DNA of 64,000 nucleotides from Sipunculus nudus (taxonomy: Eukaryota > Annelida > Sipuncula > Golfingiida > Sipunculidae): positions 29,816,008-29,880,007 of the forward strand of contig CM049313.1 in assembly GCA_026874595.1 (NCBI GenBank), read 5' to 3'. Below, piece after piece: positions 45,384 to 56,755 of this stretch. A model generated the notes under the pieces. That model did no database searches, was not told the DNA's origin, and saw only the letters and a list, made by a program, of their open reading frames with translations. The first letter of the stretch is position 1. The number at the start of each line of letters is the position of its first letter. The position numbers and the translations under genes are program-made.

Positions 45384-47047
45384 TACTAGTATCACCAGAG
45401 TAATAATTTTATGATAATTCAAATCATTATATTTTACCAATTGTCATTAGATATTATAAGGTGATCAGTCCTAAGGAATGAAACAGGTATTTAGCAGACT
45501 TCTGTGCAGAATAACTTTCTAATTACAATTCAGTTTATTATTTAACTGCCAGCTCTTTGATAAGTGTTCACAGAGAATTCATTAATAAGCATGTTCATAC
45601 ATTTGACTGGGTTTACTCTTAAAGTGACAGATAAAACTAATTAATTAACAGTTTAGACTTAGGTGTTCACAGGAGGGCAAGAAAGGTGTTGAATGTATTA
45701 CACAATATGTCTCGTATTAATGCTGTAAGAAATTCCTTAATTGCAATTATTATTTTGGGCAAATGTATAAATAGAGATACTGGCTACTGAACCAGACAGT
45801 TAAGGTCAGAGCTAAAGAGAAGAGAGTCGAAGAGTTAGAGAGCTAGCAGAGAGAGAAGAGACAGGAATAAGGACAGGAGTTAATACAGAGAGAGAGAGAT
45901 AGAGAACAGAATCAGTTAAGTGGAAAATAGGGCAAACTATTAGAACATATATTTTGGACATTTGTTATTGTTAACTTTGATTGAATAAACTTGGAAGTAA
46001 ATTACATCTGGATTAAAGAATTCTTCTATCTGAGAAATCAGCAACCTGTGAACAAAAGACGTAAACAACTGGACGGTGATAGTTGGGGAGAATCCGGCTT
46101 GCGATCCAACTACTATTCGGTACATCTCACACAACGCCAAGTTAACATTAATTTGACTAATTCCCCCAGATCAAATTTGGACTAATTCCCCAGCTAAAAG
46201 ATGCCACTCCTTTGTATGATTTGGTTCCAAAAAAGAGGGCTCTGCTACAAGTGTGGATTTACATACAGCAGAGCCCATCACTATCACTGTCCAGTTGTTT
46301 ACGTCTTTTGTTCACAGGTTGCTGATTTCTCAGATAGAAGAATTCTTTAATCCAGATGTAATTTACTTCCAAGTTTATTCAATCAAAGTTAACAATAACA
46401 AATGTCCAAAATATATGTTCTAATAGTTTGCCCTATTTTCCACTTAACTGATTCTGTTCTCTGTCTCTCTCTCTCTGTATTAACTCCTGTCCTTATTCCT
46501 GTCTCTTCTCTCTCTGCTAGCTCTCTCACTCTTCGACTCTCTTCTCTTTAGCTCTGACCTTAACTGTCTGGTTCAGTAGCCAGTATCTCTATTTATACAT
46601 TTGCCCAAAATAATAATTGCAATTAAGGAATTTCTTACAGCATTAATACGAGACATATTGTGTAATACATTCAACACCTTTCTTGCCCTCCTGTGAACAC
46701 CTAAGTCTAAACTGTTAATTAATTAGTTTTATCTGTCACTTTAAGAGTAAACCCAGTCAAATGTATGAACATGTCTAAACTGTTAATTAATTAGTTTTAT
46801 CTGTCACTTTAAGAGTAAACCCAGTCAAATGTATGAACATGCTTAATAATGAATTCTCTGTGAACACTTATCAAAGAGCTGGCAGTTAAATAATAAACTG
46901 AATTGTAATTAGAAAGTTATTCTGCACAGAAGTCTGCTAAATACCTGTTTCATTCCTTAGGACTGATCACCTTATAATATCTAATGACAATTGGTAAAAT
47001 ATAATGATTTGAATTATCATAAAATTATTACTCTGGTGATACTAGTA
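45384..47047. mobile_element. 1.66-kb palindrome: two inverted LTR-like arms around a ~195-bp spacer
   Basis: 45384-46085 and 46281-47047 are near-perfect reverse complements starting TACTAGTATCACCAG. The right arm is longer only because of an internal 68-bp tandem duplication (46705-46840). Each arm has TATAAATA (45766-45773 on plus; 46590-46597 on minus) and AATAAA about 215 bp further in (45984 on plus; 46374-46379 on minus), like promoter and poly-A signals of an LTR. Both arms point inward. The spacer has no coding capacity. It could be a foldback element or two LTR copies inserted head to head. Confidence 0.85.
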
Positions 47048-47324
47048 TGCAGTGGAGTACAGCTGTTAGCCTCTGGTCTTCCTAGTTTATCCCATTTCAC
47101 TCAGTAAATATAGATTGTATAAATTCTATCTAGTCTAATGAGTCCAATGAATATGCTAGATCTATCACAGAGTTGCTCTTTTTAAGCTTCTAAGAGAATT
47201 TATCAGAGCTAGCTGAACAAACCAGAACTTCCACATGGCAGCAAAAATGGCTGCCTTTCCCTCCAAAATTATTTAAGCCAATCACATTTGTAAAAGACAG
47301 ACACTGCTGCCTGCTTTGACAACA

Positions 47325-47560
47325 GGAGCTGCCCACTCACTGCCCACTTTTACAGAAACTAAGTCAAAGCTGCCCAATTACTGCGCACTGTTAGAGAAAC
47401 TAAGTTGGAGCTGCCCACTCACTGCCCACTGGGTCACACTCTAAGTTGGAGCTGCCCACTCACCGCCCATTCCTAAAAGAAAATAATAAACATATCTTGA
47501 GCTGCCCACTGAGCTGCCTACTGTAAAATCAGTGGGCAGGAGCTGCACATAGTCCCTTCC
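47325..47560. repeat. GAGCTGCCCACTCACTGCCCACT repeat block
   Basis: Five to six imperfect copies of a ~55-bp unit built around GAGCTGCCCACTCACTGCCC. Confidence 0.8.
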
Positions 47561-47624
47561 CACCAAACAGTGGGTAGCACATGTCTAGGATATGGGTAGC
47601 CAATGGGCTGCCCACTCAATATTT

Positions 47625-48337
47625 TTGTATGGGATGTTAGTAGGTTGCACCACCTACCACTAAATCCAAAGAGCTGTCCATGTTGTATACATATGCCAAA
47701 TTTTAGCCAGATAAGTCAAACCACTTCTTGTATATGTGTGATTTTATCCAAAAGCAGACAAATAGGAGGACACTGTGCAAAAATGGTGGCAGTTAGCGCC
47801 ACCATTTTTGTGTATGATTAAGAGCTATGTGAGATATGCAAAATTTCAGGGGGATATGTCAAACCAGTCCTGAGATATAAGCCTGAATGTCTGCAGTGTA
47901 AACATAAATGTAGGTGGCGCCACCTGCCACAAAATCCAGAAAGCTATCCAAGATGTATAAACATGCAAAATTTTAGGGAGATATGTCAAACCACTGCCGA
48001 GATATGAGTGATTTTATCCAACGGCAGACATACAGACGGACGCTGTGCAAAAATGGTTGCAGGAGGCGCCACCAGTTTTGCTTATAATAAAGAGCTATGT
48101 GAGATCAATACACATGCCAAATTTAGGCCCAATCGGGCAAATGGTTCCCGAGATATGTGCTTGGATCAGCGTAAAGGTGAATGAAGGTGGCGCCACCTGT
48201 CATAAAATCAAGAAAGCTGTCCAGGATGTATAAACCTGCAAAATTTCAGGAAGATAAGTCAAATGGATGGACGGACGGACCAACAGACAATGGACCACGA
48301 CTATAGCTCAGATGACTTATAGTCAGCTGAGCTAAAA
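47625..48337 (+). mobile_element. Family III repeat element, 3' part with AGCTCAG hairpin
   Basis: Core half-units with GGTGGCGCCACC (47916, 48065, 48188) lead through a GGACGGACGGACC tract to the terminal hairpin AGCTCAG..TGACT-TAT-AGTCA..CTGAGCT (48305-48333) and AAAAA. Penelope-like RT sequence starts directly after it. Confidence 0.8.
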
Positions 48338-48339
48338 AA

Positions 48340-48879
48340 TACTCACCAGAATTTTCAACATCATGGGCTCAAAAATCAAAGCAGAAATAAATCTGACATC
48401 GGTTAACTACCTAGATGTTTCACAGTGGACCCCCAGTCCGGAAAATTCAGTCCACCTGCCAGCCATTATTCTAAACATCCCTAAGGCCGTTAACAAAAGC
48501 CTATCAGAACTTTCCCAAGATGAGAACATCTTCAAACATGCATCAAACGAATACAAACAAGCACTCAAAAACAGTGGATATAAGCCAAACCTCAGTTGCA
48601 ACCGCCCTGGAGGAAACAACCAAAAACACAGCAAAAAATCGACCAAGAAACATCATTTTATTTTTAGCCTACCATTCAGTATGATCGTCAAGACAAAAGT
48701 AGGCAAAATATTTTTAAAACTTGTGCCAAACATTTTCCGTAAAATCAAATATTCCACAAAATATTCAATAAAAACAACCTGAAAATCTGTTGCAGTTGCA
48801 TGAAAAATGTTAAATCAATAATCCAAATCCACTACATAAGGATACTCTCTGAAAGGCAACAAAGAGAACCCATGCAACA
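48340..48879 (+). pseudogene. Penelope-like element: C-terminal RT/linker region
   Basis: Open from 48363 to 48782 (139 codons), with in-frame similarity starting slightly upstream. Motifs in order are NLTSVNYLDVS, a variable PSPENSVHLPAIILNIPKAVNKSLSELS segment, EYKQALKNSGYKPNL, PFSMIVKTKVGKIFLKLVPNIF and, after a frame change at about 48780, KICCSCMKNVKSIIQIHY. This is the thumb/linker stretch that precedes the GIY-YIG domain in Penelope-like elements. It is cut at 48879 by a hairpin-family element; the GIY-YIG part resumes at 51088. Confidence 0.8.
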
Positions 48880-51087
48880 ACAAGTGACCCACGGGTCATG
48901 ACGCTCAGCTGACTGGGAAGAGATTCGCAAAAGGAAATTTTTTCATCTGAATGGTAGTATATACCCATTCAACTGAAGCATCAAACAGATTAACCAACAG
49001 GGCAAAATTGTGTCTGTATTTTTTCAAGGTCTCAAAAATAGAGAAAAAATTCGTAAAAAATAAAAAAATACAGGTGGCGCCACCAGTCTGCAGGAACTGA
49101 TGGAACATCTCATGATCAATATGTATGCAAAAAATCATGACCATCAGTGATGTAGTTAATGAGATATTGAAGTTTTTGTATGAAATTTTTTACTTTTCTG
49201 GGGGGTACTTTGGGGCCCCATAGCTCGAAGGATATGGGTAACAGAGACCTAATTTCTGGTTTCCAAGGAGATTTTACATGGACCTCTCAGAATGCCAAGT
49301 TACAAGGTTCTAGGTCCAGTGGTTACGATTTGTGCCTGGTTAACGGATGGACAGACGGACGAAAGACAAAGAGTGATCGCTATAGCTCAGATGACTTTCA
49401 GTCAGCTGAGCTAAAAATTGAAAAAAATACAGATGGCGCCACCAGACTGCAGAAACTGATGAAACACCCCATGATCAATATCAATGCTAAGAATCATGGT
49501 GATCAATGCATTAGTTGTTCAGATACTTGAGCTTTTGTATCAAATTTTCCATTATTCTGGGGGGTACTTCTGAGCCCAATAGCTCGAAGAATATGGGTAA
49601 CAGAGACCTAATTTGAGGTTTCCAAGGAAACTTTTTATGGGCTTCTCTGCATGTCAAGACAGAAGATTCTAGGTCTAGGCATTACGATTTGTGCCCTGTA
49701 AAATTCGTAAAAATTGAAAAAATACCAGTGGCGCCATCAGACTGCAGAAACTGATGAAACATTCCAAGATCAATATCCGTGCAAAGAATTATGGTGATCA
49801 TTGCAATAGTTTTTCAGATACTTGAGCTTTTGTATCAAATTTTCCATCATTCTGGGGGGTACTTGGGAGCCCCATAGCTCGAAGAAAATGGGTAACAGAG
49901 ACCTTTTTCTAAGTTTCTAAGGAGACTTTTAATGGGCCTCCCTGCATGTCAAGAGAGAAGATTCTAGGTCCAGGCGTTACGATTTGTGCCCTGTTAACAG
50001 ATGACCCCATCTTAAGGTCTCATAAATAGAGAAAATAATTCGTAAAAATCGAAAAAATACAGGTGGCGCCACCAGACTGCAGAAACTGATGAAACATCCC
50101 ATGATCAATATCCATACAAAGAATCATGGTGATCAATGCAATAGTTGTTCAGATATTTGAGCTTTTGTATCAAATTTTCCATTATTCTGGGGGGTACTTC
50201 TGAGCCCCATAGCTCAGAGGTTATGGGTAACAGAGACCTAGTTTCAGGTTTCCAAGGAGACTTTTTATGGGCCTCCCTGCATGTCAAGAGAGACGATTCT
50301 AGGTCCAGTCATTAGGATTAGTGCCCTGTTAACCGATGACCGCATCTTTTAATGTCTCAAAAATAGAGAAAAAAACACGTAAAAATCCAAAAAATACAGG
50401 TGGCACCACCAGTCTGCAGAAACTGATGAAACACCCCATGATCAAAATCAATGCAAAGAATCATGGTGATCAATGCAATAGTTGATCAGTTACTTGAAAT
50501 TTTGTATCAAATTTTCCATTATTCTAGGGGGTACTTCGGAGCCCCATAGCTCAGAGGTTATGGGTAACAGAGACCTAATTTCAGGTTTCCAAGGAGACTT
50601 TTTATGGGCCTCTCTGCATGTCAAGAGAAAAGATTCTAGGTCCAGTTGTTAGGATTTGTGCCCTGTTAACAGATGACTGCATCTTCAGAGGTCTCAAAAA
50701 TAGAGAAAAAAATTCGTAAAAATTGAAAAAATACAGGTGGCGCCAACAGTCTGCAGAACTGATGAAACACTCCATGATCAATATCCATGCAAAAAATCAT
50801 GACCATCAGTAATGTTATATGAGATATTGAAGTTTTTGTATGAAATTTTTGACTATTCTGGGGGGTACTTCGGGGCCCCATAGCTCGAAGGATATGGGTA
50901 ACAGAGACCTAATTTTTGGTTTCCATGGACATTTTTTCATTGACCTCTCAGAATACCAAGTTACAAGGTTCTAGGTCCAGTGGTTACGATTTGTGCCTGG
51001 TTAACGGACAGACAGACGGACAAACGGACGACAGACAAAGAGTGATCGCTATAGCTCAGATGACTTTCAGTCAGCTGAGCTAAAAAC
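48880..51087 (+). mobile_element. Hairpin-family element (2.2 kb) inserted in the Penelope-like element
   Basis: The left terminus ACAAGTGACCCACGGGTC + ATGACGCTCAGCTGAC lies at 48880-48914. About six family II units follow (~337 bp, palindrome-like sites near 49073, 49431, 49725, 50060, 50397 and 50735). A GGACAGACGGAC-rich tract precedes the terminal hairpin AGCTCAG..CTGAGCT at 51053-51081 and AAAAA. A second hairpin inside at 49384-49412 suggests one element joined to or inserted in another. Both ends abut Penelope-like coding sequence, which fixes the borders within a few bases. It encodes no protein. Confidence 0.85.
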
Positions 51088-51450
51088 TCTGCAACTGCAG
51101 TGACAAATCTGATTGCCCGCTCAATGGGAAATGCCAAGCTTCCTTCACTGTGTACCAAGTGGACGTGCACAGCAATGGTACAGTTAATAAGTACATTAGC
51201 ATGACCTGAGGCCCCTTTAAGCAAAGGTCCTACAACCACAACAAATTATTTAAGCAAAACATGTGTGCTCCCTGAAAGACAGACAACAAAACTTCATCAC
51301 CTGGTCTATAATTGAGCAATCCAACACAGCTATGACCTATTCAAACCGAAGCAACTTGTGTTTGGATGAGAAACTGGCAATCCTAAGCTCGAAACAAAAG
51401 AACTAAAGCTCTGAAACACATCTGGTGAGCCTATGAGGCTAAACCGGCAG
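51088..51450 (+). pseudogene. Penelope-like element: Cys-rich linker and GIY-YIG endonuclease remnant
   Basis: Reading CNCSDKSDCPLNGKC, the Cys motif before the endonuclease of Penelope-like elements, continues to VYQVDVHSNGTVNKYISMT (in place of the family's YIGLT), TGA, GPFKQRSYNHNK, and later TWSIIEQSN and CNLCLxEKLAIL-like sequence in another frame. At least one stop and one frameshift are present, and the GIY-YIG signature is degraded. Confidence 0.75.
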
Positions 51451-51475
51451 TAGTGACTCAGATCTATCACTTACT

Positions 51476-51501
51476 TTAATATATATATATATATATATAC
51501 A

Positions 51502-51532
<31 letters not shown>

Positions 51533-51537
51533 TGTAT
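51476..51537. repeat. (TA)n and (ATGT)n microsatellites
   Basis: TA repeats at about 51479-51500 are followed by eight or nine ATGT units at about 51504-51537. Confidence 0.95.
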
Positions 51538-52086
51538 GGGAATATCTTTCTGGGGTTCAACTCTCATTAACCGGGGAAATGACCTCCTTTATGGTATCCA
51601 AATTTCAATTAAATATTTAGTAATATGCTAGTAAAAGGCTCTCTTACTTCACCATTTACCATTTTAAAAAGGTAAATATCTTTTCTGATATTTGACAAAA
51701 TACATTATGTTCAGGCCCATAACTCCTACAAACTGCGCAATATTGACCTAATTTCTGACATGTACACAGGAAACATATGGTGGAATAGTTATGAGATATA
51801 TGAACAAAACAACACATGTGGTTTTGATATAAGACATTCTTGATTGTAACAATAGGATTTTAATGGAAAATTGAAGGTTTTCCTTAATTTCTAGAAGAAA
51901 TGAAGTCACAGTGACCCGGTTTTCATTTGGTAGGAGATCTTATGGACAGTTAACTGTATGCCAAAATTGATTTATTCGTTGGTTCAATGGTGTCAAAATG
52001 TGCCAGTCTAACGTACAGACAGACAGAAGGACGGACGTTGACCAATCACTGTAGCTCAGTTGACTTACTGTCAGCTGAGCTAAAAA
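51538..52086 (+). mobile_element. Hairpin-family element with a different, non-tandem body
   Basis: Ends with a GACAGAAGGACGGACG tract and the hairpin AGCTCAG..CTGAGCT (52053-52081). Its body (GGCCCATAACT.., GGTTTTGATATAAGACATTC) matches 57560-57930 but not the tandem cores. The left border is unclear. Confidence 0.65.
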
Positions 52087-52618
52087 CTGAGCCAACAATC
52101 GTCTCATTTAATACATCCCCTCGAACCCTGGTAAAAAGCCCAGTTTTCCAGATTTATCAGCTAGTGTATAAATATAACATTCTAATAGGGAGAATAAAAA
52201 TCCACATGTCCATAGTATCTTTGCATACATTCATATATATTTTGCTGAGATGACAATTTATCCTGAAAACCAAATATATTCCCACAATTTATCTTCCTTT
52301 TCTATGTGAGCAAAGTCTCATGGTTTAAAAGCTCACCTGATTATTAAGTACAGTAAAAGAAAATGAGGTAAAACATTTCTGACAGGCTGAGTGTTAGAAT
52401 AGAACGATTATATAATTTTTTATGGGTCAGGTTAGAATTTATACCTTTCCATACCTGTAGATAAAAATTGTTAAAACATGAAATCATTTCAACTGTAGTA
52501 TCAAAGAATGACAACCTGCACACAAGGTCACACAGAATTCATTTCATCTCTTGTGTGGCTGGATTTGTGTTTTACTTTATTTCCTATGTGGCTGGATTCA
52601 GGTTTGGCTAGATTCATT
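52087..52618. other. 3' flank of SNRNP35, including candidate poly-A signal
   Basis: Minus-strand AATAAA lies at about 52577, some 40 bases after the SNRNP35 stop. The rest is AT-rich and non-coding. Confidence 0.5.
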
Positions 52619-53257
52619 TTACTTCATTTCCTGTGTTGCCGGATTTCTCCTGACTTTATATTCTTCATAAAAGAATCGTGGCCTGTTATAACTGTAAATT
52701 GTTTGATTCTCTGGAAAGCTTCTGCTTCTGCCTCCACTTGCATTCTGCGTCACAAAAATAGGCTTCCTAAATGGCCTCTCCTTGCAGCCAAATCTAAGTT
52801 GTCCTGACCCTTTTTCCCCACCAAAGCCACCCCCAAGACGACGTGGAACCCACCCTTGCAATTTTCTTTCTTGCTCAAACTCTACAATTATTTCTTTGTC
52901 ATCAAGGGTAGTTTTGTGGGCATTTCTCTGTGCTCGGCTGGCACAGTGAGCTTCATCATACTCTACAAATGCATAACCTTTTGAGTATCCTGTCACAACA
53001 TCCCGCACAACATGGACCCTCCTTATAGCACCATACAATGAAAATCTCTCACGGAGAACATCTTCTGTTGTACTAAAATTTAACCTTGACACAAATATGG
53101 TACAAGCTGGATCACCAGTGACACCTTTATTTGGATGATATTTGGTAGTGAGAGCTCTGCTGACCCCTTTATCATGGGGTGTTTCATCAGTTCCATCAAT
53201 ACTTCCTGCGGCCAGTGGATCATAATGATCACGGAAGTATGGCTGCCACTCATCCAT
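52619..53257 (-). CDS. SNRNP35: U11/U12 small nuclear ribonucleoprotein 35 kDa protein
   Basis: This is a component of the U11/U12 di-snRNP of the minor spliceosome in the nucleus, related to U1-70K. The 212-residue frame is uninterrupted. N-terminal DPLAAGSIDGTDETPHDKG and PNKGVTGDP precede one RRM (about residues 51-129) with RNP2 TIFVSRLN and RNP1 KGYAFVEY. The conserved GWVPRRLGGGFGG, GSGQLRFG and RPFRKPI tail motifs follow. These match the metazoan 35K family closely. The protein is shorter than the human one (246 residues) and ends without a long Arg/Glu-rich tail. A splice-acceptor-like AACATTTCAG ends at about 53274, 17 bases before the ATG, consistent with a single coding exon after a 5' UTR intron. 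It is the only clear host gene here. Confidence 0.93.
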   Translation of the reverse strand: MDEWQPYFRDHYDPLAAGSIDGTDETPHDKGVSRALTTKYHPNKGVTGDPACTIFVSRLNFSTTEDVLRERFSLYGAIRRVHVVRDVVTGYSKGYAFVEYDEAHCASRAQRNAHKTTLDDKEIIVEFEQERKLQGWVPRRLGGGFGGEKGSGQLRFGCKERPFRKPIFVTQNASGGRSRSFPENQTIYSYNRPRFFYEEYKVRRNPATQEMK

Positions 53258-53273
53258 GAGTTCTGAGCATTAT

Positions 53274-53283
53274 CTGAAATGTT
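53274..53283 (-). promoter_or_regulatory. Putative splice acceptor upstream of SNRNP35 ATG
   Basis: Minus-strand AACATTTCAG precedes the exon that starts with ATAATGCTCAG. A hairpin-family terminus begins only about 20 bases further into the inferred intron. Confidence 0.5.
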
Positions 53284-53304
53284 AATTATCATCATTTATC
53301 AGCA

Positions 53305-53860
53305 ACAAAGGACCCACGGGTCAAGGCGCTCAGTTGATTTCATAAAATTTCCATAAATGCAAAATATTGTTACTGTTTTTTTTTCATAAACAAGCATTTG
53401 AAAAAATAAGAGGAAATGGCCCTGCTATTTGGTGATAATCAAGTACTAAATATATCACTGCAAAACTAACTAGAATACGGGTAGTCGACAAGTGACTACG
53501 TGTATCCGCTGAAATCAGAGTGGAACAGGTGAAGTGAGGCATGGATTGAGTGGCAAGAGAAAATAGAGGGAGGTGTGTTGCATATTAGCATGGATGTCTG
53601 CAGCCAAAATGTATATGTAGGTTGCGCCACCTACAACAAATACAGAAAGCTGTCACATAAATGTAGGTGGCACCACCTGCCAAAAAAATTGGGAAAGCAA
53701 TCCAAAATGTATAAACACGCAAAATCTTTAGGCAGATAAGTGTGAGATCTCTGGAGTTGTTCAAGGTATTGGTCTTAAATTTGGCATGTCTATCCATCTT
53801 GGCCAACTCTCTTACTCTGCGCACACATGGCTTACATCTGTCAAGTATGGACTTGGTCAT
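53305..53860 (+). mobile_element. Family III element, 5' part
   Basis: The terminus (ACAAAGGACCCACGGGTC) at 53305-53336 is followed by unique sequence. Then comes the subterminal TAGAATACGGGTAGTC..GACTAC hairpin (53471-53507) and core units with GGTTGCGCCACC and GGTGGCACCACC (about 53620 and 53667). It breaks off at about 53860 without a 3' hairpin. Confidence 0.75.
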
Positions 53861-55017
53861 TAAATTTAGATTTCAATGCATCAGAATTAAATGAAATGAA
53901 ATTAAACTGATATAATATGATAGAAATTCGATGAATATGGAAATGTGGCTGTCATTCCTAGTTGTAAGCAAGCAATGTCGCAAATCCAGGAATATTCAGA
54001 ATTGGTTTTTGCTGATTTTCTCAGAATAGGATATTACACACTTTAACTTTAAATTGATATTTCTCAATAACTTCATTAGCTATAATGTTCAGGTTTTGAC
54101 GCACGCATAAAAAAATTTGTTTTCTTATAAGTGTTTTTTTTGTGCCTTAAATTAAGATTTAAATAAGTTATGAACTGATTTCTTCAGAGAGGGGGTGATT
54201 TTTTTCTTGGCAAAATTAAAATAATTTTGAAGATGAAAAAATGAAGACAGATGATCAAACATAAAATCATCTCGAGATATTGTTGTGTAGATTCACACTC
54301 AAAACTTTTCAAAATGTTACTGGAAGCTTTAGGAATATTGCATTCAACAAAATAAATGATTCTATTTTAACAATTTAAACTTGTTACATATGAAAATAAC
54401 TCTATCAGTATATATATTCTACAAGATGCAAACCTTTATATGGTTTACAATGACATATATACTTTATAGATAGATAGAAATATTATTCAAAACAACAACA
54501 CATACAGATCACAATAAAATGGATAAATATAAATACATATATCTATCAAGATTATATTCATAAAATCTGTAAGTGTTAAGAAGCCATAAAAAAGAGCACT
54601 CACGAGTAATCTTGCATTTTGTGAGGTATACTTATTTCCATAGAGGACCTTAAAATCAAATTAACAAGATAGCAGACCATGCATACAATTCAGATAATTG
54701 TATCCGCGAAAACAAAGATTTGCGGATACTAAGTTTTTGACTGGGTTCTGCCGCCACCGCCGCCTTGGCATTAGTTTCCTGAATAGAACTCTGAGCCCAC
54801 TGGACAGATTTTTCCAAAACTTTACACAATTATCGGGTCACATGTGAACTGGTGCCAAAATATTTTGCGTAGTCCTCTGACCTTTCTCTCTCCTGTGCGT
54901 CCATCTGTTCGTCTGTTTTGACACATTAACCCACATATATATCTTCGGACTCGTTTGACCAATCAGGAAAAAAATTTTGAACAAATGTAGCCCTTGGATA
55001 GCTTTATAACATACATA
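53861..55017. other. AT-rich spacer with one hairpin element end
   Basis: GTATCCGC...GCGGATAC (54700-54729), followed by a CCGCCACCGCCGCC tract, is the inverted counterpart of the GTATCCCC ends at 41326 and 41804. No gene recognised. Confidence 0.55.
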
Positions 55018-55050
55018 AACAAGGGACCCATGGGTCATGGTGCTCAGCTG
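55018..55050 (+). repeat. Hairpin-family terminus
   Basis: ACAAGGGACCCATGGGTC followed by ATGGTGCTCAGCTG. The body beyond it is not a known core. Confidence 0.75.
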
Positions 55051-55077
55051 TTATATATGATCAAAAAATATGATTTG

Positions 55078-55398
55078 CAAGAGGAGGTAGGCAAATGCTG
55101 GTTTTGTGTGATAATATAAGCTGTATGAGTTGATGGTGTTTAACTCAAGTTATGTAAGATTTTGATAAGATCCTTGGAGACAAGAAAGAGGATTGATGTC
55201 ATTTATATTAATTATTCACAGTTAGAAATGGTGTTTTAGAGGAGGTAGGCAAATGCTTGTTTTGTGTGATAATATAAGCTGTATTCTGAGTTAATGGTGT
55301 TTAACTAAAGTTATGCAAGATTTTGATAGATCCTTGGAGGCAGGAAAGAGGACTGATGTCATTTATATAATTTACAGTTGGAAATGGTGTTTTGACTT
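55078..55398 (+). repeat. ~160-bp tandem duplication
   Basis: Two copies starting GAGGAGGTAGGCAAATGCT and ending TGGAAATGGTGTTTT. They differ by small indels. Confidence 0.9.
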
Positions 55399-56044
55399 GG
55401 CCATATATTTTTATCTACATTGCAGTGGAATAATTTGACAAAAAAAAACTGTCCATTATCAGTCATGTTAATTATACTTTTACAAATGAATATATATTTT
55501 TGTTTAATAATAACAGGTTATACCCAAGAGTAGCACTAGCACAAATAATAGAAGTTAAAATATTTATAAAAAATTAATAACAAATATTGAGTCAAATATA
55601 ATTTAAATTAAAAATTATAACAGTATCATCTTGAAAGATGTTCTCAATAATATGATCAAAATAAATGATTATTAAAATAATATTAAAGAATATATTCATT
55701 AATGCATTCATTAATACATTTTGAAATTATTTGCATCTGTATTCAAATATTTTCATTTTTACCTGTATTTCTATCCTTATACATGAAATTATGGAGTACA
55801 TATTCATATTTGCATTCAAATACATTTGCAAAGTACAAACAAAGTTCTTGAGAATCCAGAATAAACAAATATCACATATTTAAATAATGATCATAAGTAC
55901 CTGGTTTTATGAATTTTATTTATATTAAAAAAATAAAACTATAATATTCACTTTGGACTACCTTCACATAAATCTATGCACTAGACATAGCAAGAGTCTT
56001 ATGACAATTATTAACATTACAGAAATCATAATGAGAACTTGTCT
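55399..56044. other. AT-rich spacer
   Basis: Very AT-rich, no coding signal seen. Confidence 0.6.
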
Positions 56045-56530
56045 AACATCTGATTTTTTATCATATTCAATTTTTTTTATTTAATAAAAATGTATCAGAA
56101 AAAAATCTGAAGTATCTCAGCTATGAAACCATTATATGTGTAAAAAATAACCCAAGGATAAGAACAACTTATAAATAATACAAGGAGAAAACTAGAGATG
56201 GGCAAGTTTAATTTCATTAACTGAAATATAGGAACCAGTAATATAAATATTGATTATTTACATAGTCTTGTGACAGCTGTTACAGCCATGTGTCTGAATG
56301 TCATAGGTGAAACATATTGACATCTCTAATCTGTACCTGTCTGAGTAAAATTTAAAAATTTTGACATTTTAACTTCTTTTTTAAATTTTGAAATAAAATT
56401 ATAAATTAACAAGCTGAAACACCTGGAAAAGACCTGAGAATTTAGATTTATATTATCAACTGCATCTCTGTCAATCATTAATTTCCTTCATATAATCCCT
56501 AATAGTATAGAACAATATAATTTAATAATT
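56045..56530 (-). repeat. Dispersed repeat, inverted copy of 22405-22860
   Basis: Reverse-complement match over most of its length, including the ends described for the other copy. Confidence 0.75.
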
Positions 56531-56755
56531 TTTTTTTATTATTAAAATTGAAAAGAAAAATACCATAGGTGACTCAATGGCGTTACTTGGAATACATTTT
56601 CATCAATCCATACAAAATCCATAAAACATCAAGGTAATTCCCTGTTACTCATCAACTAATTCCTTTTCTATTGATTATTTTAAAAGTTGTTATTATAGAC
56701 CTATAAAAATTTATTTGTTCATTGTTATTGTTATGCTGTTGCTCTAAACAACTAA

